Shown: piece by piece, positions 58,078-64,000 of the stretch
Layout of the letters: every line of letters starts with the position of its first letter
How positions within the stretch are numbered: position 1 is the first letter of the stretch
Assembly (NCBI GenBank): GCA_003255025.1
Contig: QANY01008042.1
Location: 124,001-188,000, forward strand
Length of the DNA: 64,000 nt
Source: Datisca glomerata
Lineage: Eukaryota > Streptophyta > Magnoliopsida > Cucurbitales > Datiscaceae
Reading direction: 5' to 3'
Position numbers and translations under genes: made by a program
Notes under the pieces: model-generated
Seen by the model: the letters and a program-made list of their open reading frames with translations, nothing else
What the model was told of the DNA's origin: nothing
Databases searched by the model: none

Positions 58078-59827
58078 TGTTGGAATCGTGTCCATAAAGT
58101 AGGGTGTAATAACTATTTATGAGTATTTAATTATTTCTCAGACATTTTACATTACTAAATTTAATGAATAAATAAAAATTTTCCTTTAATTAAAGTGTGT
58201 TTTTAATTTACTCAAGTCCTGAAACTATTATCAACGTAATAAGAGTAAAGACAGAGGGGTCTTCTAGTCTTAGAATTGACTGGACAATCAAATCTCATTA
58301 TGACTCTTAGGTTGAACCAATGGATGCCAGTCTTGGAGCATGGGAGTGGAGACTCTAACGGTTAACCTAGTCGTGTTATGGAACATGTTGAATAGACCGG
58401 TAACAAATTAGTTTAGAGTAAAAACCGTTTACCTAGCTCTAAATCTAATTGTTACACCTTAAATGTATTTTTGTAATTACGTTAATCCTGAGGCGAATAC
58501 GTAGCTTGACTTAGTTACTTATGATCTTTGATATGTCAAATGGGAGTTCGAATTGGTGGACAGTATCTCAATTGTTGGGATCGTAATTCAACTATGTTAG
58601 AGTTATGTGATTCACAGATATGAAAATTCATGGTTAGATTACGAAAGTAACAATATCACCTTATATTTTATTGATGGGTGTGTGAATAAATAAACTGGAC
58701 CTGATATTCAATTAATTGAGTCATTGATTAAGACTTGTGAATTGTATGAGACAATTCACTATTATGTCTTTCTTATTCACAGTCAATAAAATAATTAAGG
58801 AAATAACAACAAGAGGGGTAAAATGGTAAATTTTATCCCCGCTCGTGTTACCGATATTCACGATGTGTAATATGTTAAAATATTCTGTGGATCGTGAAAC
58901 AAAAGAGTTTACTTGCACCAATAGAAAATGTAGTGCCCATGAATCGAAAGTTGATTCGGCATTGAACCTGTAGTGGGATTGTACGATGTGAGGATTAAAT
59001 ATGTCAGGAATTTAGAAAGATAAATTCACCAGGTACTTGAATCCTATAACTTTGTTCATGTGGGTTCATTTGGTCTTAGGAATAGCTCATGAGAATAGGA
59101 ATAGAAGAAACGATATCAGTTGTAGCAAAATGTATTTTGGTGCCAAGATGTATTTCCTACACTCATATGTGATGGGTGTTGTGACTTAATTAGTTAAATG
59201 TGATTAATTGTATTGAAATTAATTATTTTGTTATTTTCTAATTATTGGATACTTATTAAATAAAAAGAAATTAATTAATTAATTGATAGAGATGAATTAG
59301 ATTTATCAATTGGATTGATGAATTTCGATACAATACAAACTCTAAGAGGATATATACAAAATTCGACCATGGTGGTTATTTTGGGTTAATTTTTAGAAAT
59401 TTAAAATATAGGGGTATATTTACAAATTCCTAAAATTTGCAACTATATATATATGTGATAGAAATTTGATTGCCACAAAAAATATTGTATTAGATACAAC
59501 ACAGCTCTAGAACACAGTAATCGATATTGATTAATACAGTGTGTAATTACACACACAGAGAAAAATAGTTTTCTGCCCCCCCATATGTTGCCGCCGTATT
59601 TCGAAGGAAGAAAAGATTTGATTTTTCTTACTCAATCATTTTGAGAGCCCACACTCAGTTCCTAAATAAATTCTTACGAGATATATTTCTAAAATTAACG
59701 GGTTGTTATTGGTGCGAAGAAAATTTTGAGAAATTGATTCTTAAAGATCGTACTTGGATTTTGGTTCTTGAAGATCAAGTTTAAAGATTTGGATCTTGAA
59801 GTTTGAAGAACGTGAAGAAAAATACAA
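58078..59827 (+). repeat. Copia 3' LTR, truncated
   Basis: Starts TGTTGGAATCGTG and aligns with 50296-51985 or so. It stops matching after GAAGAAAAATACAA, where new sequence begins (AATGAAATTTACTATGTTTG, repeated at about 59927). Confidence 0.85.
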
Positions 59828-60918
59828 TGAAATTTACTATGTTTGTAGACTAGTTTAGGCTTGAATTGTATCAGAATTTATTTCTCAATATCATTAGCTT
59901 GAATTATTTGTACTTAATAAAATGGAATTTGCTATGTTTGTAGACTAGTTTTTCATGTTTTTCCTTTTTCATGTTTCTATGCATAATATTATAGTTGGAA
60001 GTAGATATAACTTGAGGTCAGTCTACTTTCATAGAAACAATATTATTTTTAGATGTATGTTTGTTATTAGATAAATACATAATGTACATATTATCATTTT
60101 CCTATAATACTATTGTACATGTTATCCTTCAAGCAATCAAATAAAAGAGAATGTCCTACTTTAGAGAGAACAACATGATCAACGTCGTTTTTATATGATT
60201 ATAGAGATTTTCACATTTATAGAGTTTTTAACTAGTTTACTTACGTGGTGCAAATTTACTAATATGATGTTTTTAACATGATAAATTGTGAAAAAACTTG
60301 GAGAAGAGCATGTTGTAACTAGATCAACTAAGTTTCTTACATTATTTAAATTCTTTACACATCTTGTTTGTCATTTATTGAGATTGTTGATATATGTCAC
60401 TTTCAATTTATATGTTATCTCAAATAGTCATTGCATAAAGCTGATTAATAGCATAATATGGGAAGATGTATACAAGAACATAACATTGATTTTCCATTCA
60501 TTTAATGATACATAAGACCTTAGCATTCTTACTATATGATTCTCAATCTATTATAAATTAGTATTGGGAATAATCATGTTGATTATACTAACATATATTT
60601 TAGATGGCTAACACAAATGTGAATGTGAAGAAGGCACATAATTGTTTCTTTGAATACTTGCAAGTAATTAATGAGATCATCAATTTAATGTTACATATTT
60701 TCATATCAAGTGTTGCAATGTTAATGTTATTTTTAATAATTAAAATAATGCAAAAGAATGTGCTAAAATTGGGTGGCAAGTGGAGAGATTACGGGTCAAT
60801 AAGTAAGTATGTTTAAACAAACATTACATCATACCATGAAATTGATAAATTTTGATTGTAAATTAAGTGAGTTTGTGAGATGTAGACACGAAAAGATCTA
60901 GGTAAGTTATGAAAAAGT
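59828..60918. other. AT-rich region, possible decayed transposon frames
   Basis: Contains a ~35-bp repeat (TTTACTATGTTTGTAGACTAG near 59833; TTTGCTATGTTTGTAGACTAG near 59932). The frames at 60288-60515 and 60604-60816 faintly recall hAT transposase segments (VV.RSTKFLTL; IIWEDVYK), but the similarity is too weak to call. Confidence 0.3.
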
Positions 60919-62872
60919 ATGACGAAGGAAGCGAAACTCAATTATTTTAAGGATAATGAAATCCATACCCTTAAAAGCGTAGCGGAACAACCTGGTCCTA
61001 GTCATCCGAGAAGGCCTTCCTTTAAACGAAAGTTGCTCACATGCTCACAAGTTGAGAAATTTGCGAATCTTGTTGCAGATTTTGATGAGGGGAAGAGGAG
61101 AGTGGTCATGGAGATGGGATTCGAATGGTCGTTGGATATTAAATGTCGCATGCTGAAGAGGAACTTCTTGTAACAACTATTAGGTTGCTTCAATCCAGTC
61201 ACATGCACGTTGAATGTCCATGGGTCGACATTCAACGTGACTGCAAATGATGTGACTTCTATACTTGGCATATTTGAAGGTGGGCAAGAGATCAAATATG
61301 ATGGTGATGTGAATGAGATAAAAGATCTAAAGGCGAAGTGGGTGAACGCTAAAGGTGATATTCCAGTGAACGCCTTGTTAAAATTCTTGATTGAGGAGTT
61401 TGACAGTGACTATTGGAGGTAAGCCAATCATCAGTAATTCATAGTTGCATGCTGTGAAGTCACCTGTGACCATCCAGAATTAGGCTTCTACTTGTTTAAA
61501 TATTTTATAGATGGTGTCGTGAGGTATCAAAACAACCACCACAATAGCACTACCGGATGCTTGTTATTTATACAGGTAATATATTTAGTGTACATTGGTA
61601 TAACTTTCACATTATAACAAACGTATATTTGCTAGTAAGTTTATTTTGATGCAGTTGTTTTATCTAGAGAAGTTGGCATGTGCTGCCAATTATGTTGACA
61701 TGTGGAATGACACGGCTGTTGCAAAAATGATTTATTTTGTAAAATCTACAAGAGGAGAAGCTTAGCCTAAAAGCTGTGCGGTAAGAGTTTTAGAATATTG
61801 TAAATTTGGTTGGTTATATTACCATTTATTATATATTACTAATTCACATATATTTGTATCACGTAGACCGAAATAATCACGTAAGCCATTCCCGGTGACT
61901 GCGAGGTTCAGGAGGACCGCGAGCGTAAGCACGTTCGTGAGGATGTGTGTGCAGATCTACCTAAAGAGCAACTTGTCAGGCTAAGTGCTTTAAGCGCACA
62001 AGTGATCGCTCTTCAGACGAAGTCCAACTCCATGCGAGCTGCTCTTTAGGTGGAGTCATGCTCCATAAGGGAGGAGATTTCATAATTAGTGGCCTTGTAG
62101 AGACATATGATGGCCGTCTAAGAGTAGATGTACACAGCTTTGGTGAGTCTTTTGGCACAGGACACCGGTAAGTCCGGAGCCCAATACGATAAGCCACACT
62201 TCCCAAAGATTGAAGGTAAAAATGAAGAGGTTTTGATGAGGATATGTGTCCCTCCCGTGATGAAGAGCTATCGATCTCTTCATCACCTTTATATAAAGGT
62301 GATCAAGATGAAAGGTGCATCTAGCTGGATGCTTCAGACAAAGTATTCACTGACCTGCTATTGGTCAGGAAACCATCTATGACTGGAACAACTAAAGGAC
62401 ATCGAAAAGTATTATTGTATTTATTCATATTTCATCCTTTATATATATATAACATGTATAACCTAATTATTAATCTAACACCTTACTTGGGTATGTGTTT
62501 TGGTAGGGCAAACGAGTCTTGTCTGAGACTACCGAAAGCCAATTCCCGATGCAGAGTGCTGTAGAGGAGAGATGATCCACTACTTAGTTCACCATGTTTG
62601 AAGGGTAAACTGACCACTAAACGCAACAAGAAGGTATCTAAAGTGGGTCTGTACACGTTGCAGGACCCACTAGAAGTGAAAGATGAGCGTTTAGTGGAGT
62701 ATATTCAAATGGGTAACTTCACTGATCGCGAACTTGATTGGGCTTCCTTCACCCTTGAATGATGCACTTATTATTACATATGCAGGAGTGATTACGGTGT
62801 GTGGGTCTTGAGATATATGGATGACATCAGGGCAAAAATTGTTCGTAACTATTGTTCTCAGGTAATATGTCG
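60919..62872 (+). pseudogene. Decayed transposon gene of the Ulp1-associated (MULE-type) class
   Basis: The frame starting MTKEAKLNYFKD runs to 61420 with one stop at 61171. It includes a C.FNP.TCTLNVHGSTFNVTANDVTSILGI block, resembling the N-terminal (DUF1985/plant-mobile-domain-like) part of plant proteins that carry a Ulp1-type C-terminal protease and belong to Mutator-like elements. It continues through GFYLFKYFIDGVVRYQ to a GT-AG intron at 61576-61653. Near 62790-62860 the sequence RSDYGVWVLRYMDDIRAKIV resembles the end of a Ulp1 cysteine-protease domain, with tyrosine where the catalytic cysteine would be. Stops and frameshifts abound. Assignment is by pattern recall only. Confidence 0.4.
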
Positions 62873-62920
62873 ATATTGTTTACATTTTGTTAAACTTAAG
62901 AGCTTCATTTTTTGTTTGTT

Positions 62921-63200
62921 ATAACTTCCGATTCTTTTAGTTCTATAATTGAGAATTTTTTTATTTCTTTGGATTTTCTCATTTGAGGTTGTCATTATTG
63001 GTTATTTGTTATGGTGTAATGAGAGTTTGGTGAATTTTCAAACCTTGCAGCTATATTTTCTGTTTTGTTTTAGTTTAGAGTTATGCTTCTTTTAGTTATG
63101 TAATTGAGAATTTTTTTTATTGTTATGGATTTTCTCGTTTATGGCCGTCATTTTTTAATTTGTTGAGGTGTATGATAGTTTGTTGAATATTAGGAATATT
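62921..63200. repeat. ~130-150 bp tandem duplication
   Basis: Two diverged copies (about 62921-63060 and 63082-63200) share TTTTAGTT(C/A)T(A/G)TAATTGAGAATTTTTTT, GGATTTTCTC and a GTTTG(G/T)TGAAT tail. Confidence 0.75.
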
Positions 63201-63471
63201 TTTACAGGAGTATAAATCGCAGAATCTTTGTTGTAATATTTAGTTGAAGATCTTTAACCAACCTTCGAACGACCTGTATGATACGTTACATGATAGCGTT
63301 GATCGATTTTATAGTAGAAACTCATATGTCTTGGAGTCACGGCTACCATTGAAGACAAGTCCTACTCTAAAACAAAGGCTTCAGAAGAGGAAAAAAAATG
63401 AAGGGATAGATAATATTGTATATATTATTGTGAATGTGTCCTTTTTTCTGATGTTGTTGTTCAAACACTCG

Positions 63472-63658
63472 CCCATTTACCATTTCTGAGAAATTCGATG
63501 AGCTAGAGGTTATTGAAGAAGACAATAATGGCAGTGCAATAAATTTCAAAGCAGATTCAAAAGGGATATCTTTGTACGCTTCGCCTTTTATTACCCCGTT
63601 GTTACTATCTTCTTTAATAACCTCTATCTCATCGAATTTCTCAGAAATCGCAAATGGG
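63472..63658. repeat. Long hairpin: 57-nt inverted repeat with ~73-nt loop
   Basis: Arms 63472-63528 and 63602-63658 are reverse complements at about 90 percent identity, including an uninterrupted ATTTCTGAGAAATTCGATGAG. The loop is 63529-63601. It could be a small MITE or a fold-back transcript precursor. It lies downstream of the decayed transposon gene. Confidence 0.8.
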
Positions 63659-63659
63659 T

Positions 63660-64000
63660 CTTCATTTTGTATATGATTATTGTGTATAGTGTATAGTGAA
63701 GATAAAAAAAGGATTTTGTAAGTTATGGTGTACAGTGATGATAAATAGATGTTGCAGAATTATTGTGTACATGTATAAATAATTAAGCAAAATTTTGAAG
63801 TTATTATGTACAGTGATCATCTTCAGATTTTTCATAATTATTGTGTACAATTATAAATAAGAAGATTTTTGAAGGGTAAATTTGTGTACATATTCGTATA
63901 TTAACATTCCCAAAAAACTATGAAAGCAAGTTAATACCAAAATGTACATTTACTGCAGCGAGGGATATGAAATATTATACCACTATGGGATGTTTGTGTT
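63660..64000. repeat. Degenerate short repeats at the window end
   Basis: Units containing TTATTGTGTACA and GTGTACAGTGAT(G/C)AT recur about four times between 63670 and 63890. No gene. Confidence 0.5.

Larger units (their letters stand above)
50296..59827 (+). mobile_element. Near-full-length Ty1/copia LTR retrotransposon, decayed
   Basis: The left LTR 50296-52226 starts TGTTGGAAT and ends ATCCAACA. It is followed after two bases by TGGTATCAGAGC (52229-52240), the usual plant primer site complementary to initiator-methionine tRNA. Gag, protease, integrase, RT and RNase H follow in copia order, all with stops. A purine-rich tract (AAGTGGCAGAT) leads into the right LTR at 58078, which matches the left LTR to about 59827 and then stops about 260 bp short. 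The right end, and any target duplication, is lost. Confidence 0.9.

Noticed and set aside
60288..60816. hAT transposase fragments
   Set aside because: Similarity is a few residues only; cannot be distinguished from chance without a profile search.

Overview
The window is eukaryotic nuclear DNA from a plant, most likely a eudicot. It is AT-rich and dominated by transposable elements. The genes have spliceosomal GT-AG introns and belong to plant-specific families: a JAZ/TIFY jasmonate repressor and a leucine-rich-repeat receptor kinase of the pollen receptor-like kinase type. One stretch looks like plastid DNA and another derives from a plant pararetrovirus, as expected in a plant nucleus. I cannot name the species.

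Only two host genes look intact. (1) 2320-4821, minus strand: a five-exon JAZ gene of 274 aa, carrying the N-terminal LLSQYLKEK motif, TIFY motif, Jas degron and a C-terminal DLNL motif. Most of it is invisible to simple ORF calling because the Jas motif and C-terminus lie in separate short exons. (2) 24796-27748, plus strand: a two-exon LRR receptor-like kinase of 671 aa with an atypical catalytic loop. Its single intron carries a duplication that includes a decayed copy of the exon-2 start, plus a nested MITE-like insertion.

Layout. 1-1709: a Mutator-like inverted-repeat element filled with a palindromic minisatellite. 1710-5451: JAZ gene and upstream region. 5452-7175: two nested hAT-like elements. 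8721-12089: an LTR-bounded element made of tandem arrays. About 13255-15222 and 18000-22387: two larger foldback-like elements packed with a different 23-bp palindrome. Between them lie a plastid-like fragment, a 332-bp hAT MITE with a perfect 8-bp target duplication, and rearranged caulimovirid fragments. 22764-23621: a Helitron. 24796-27748: the receptor kinase. 28905-47500: a nested stack, with an old Ty1/copia element split by a 16.3-kb Ty3/gypsy element of Tat-like type (minus strand) that is itself interrupted by a CACTA-like element and a second copia element. 47938-49709: a further inverted-repeat element with a nested hAT-like copy. 50296-59827: a third copia element, largely complete but full of stops. 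60919-62872: a decayed transposon gene resembling Ulp1-associated Mutator proteins. 63472-63658: a long hairpin.

The most notable signal is a group of three elements (1-1709, 13255-15222, 18000-22387) that share one architecture: inverted-repeat ends around arrays of 23-bp near-perfect palindromes. Two of them share a conserved non-coding core of about 170 bp although their palindromes are unrelated in sequence. This suggests a transposon family in which the hairpin array is replaceable and the core is kept.
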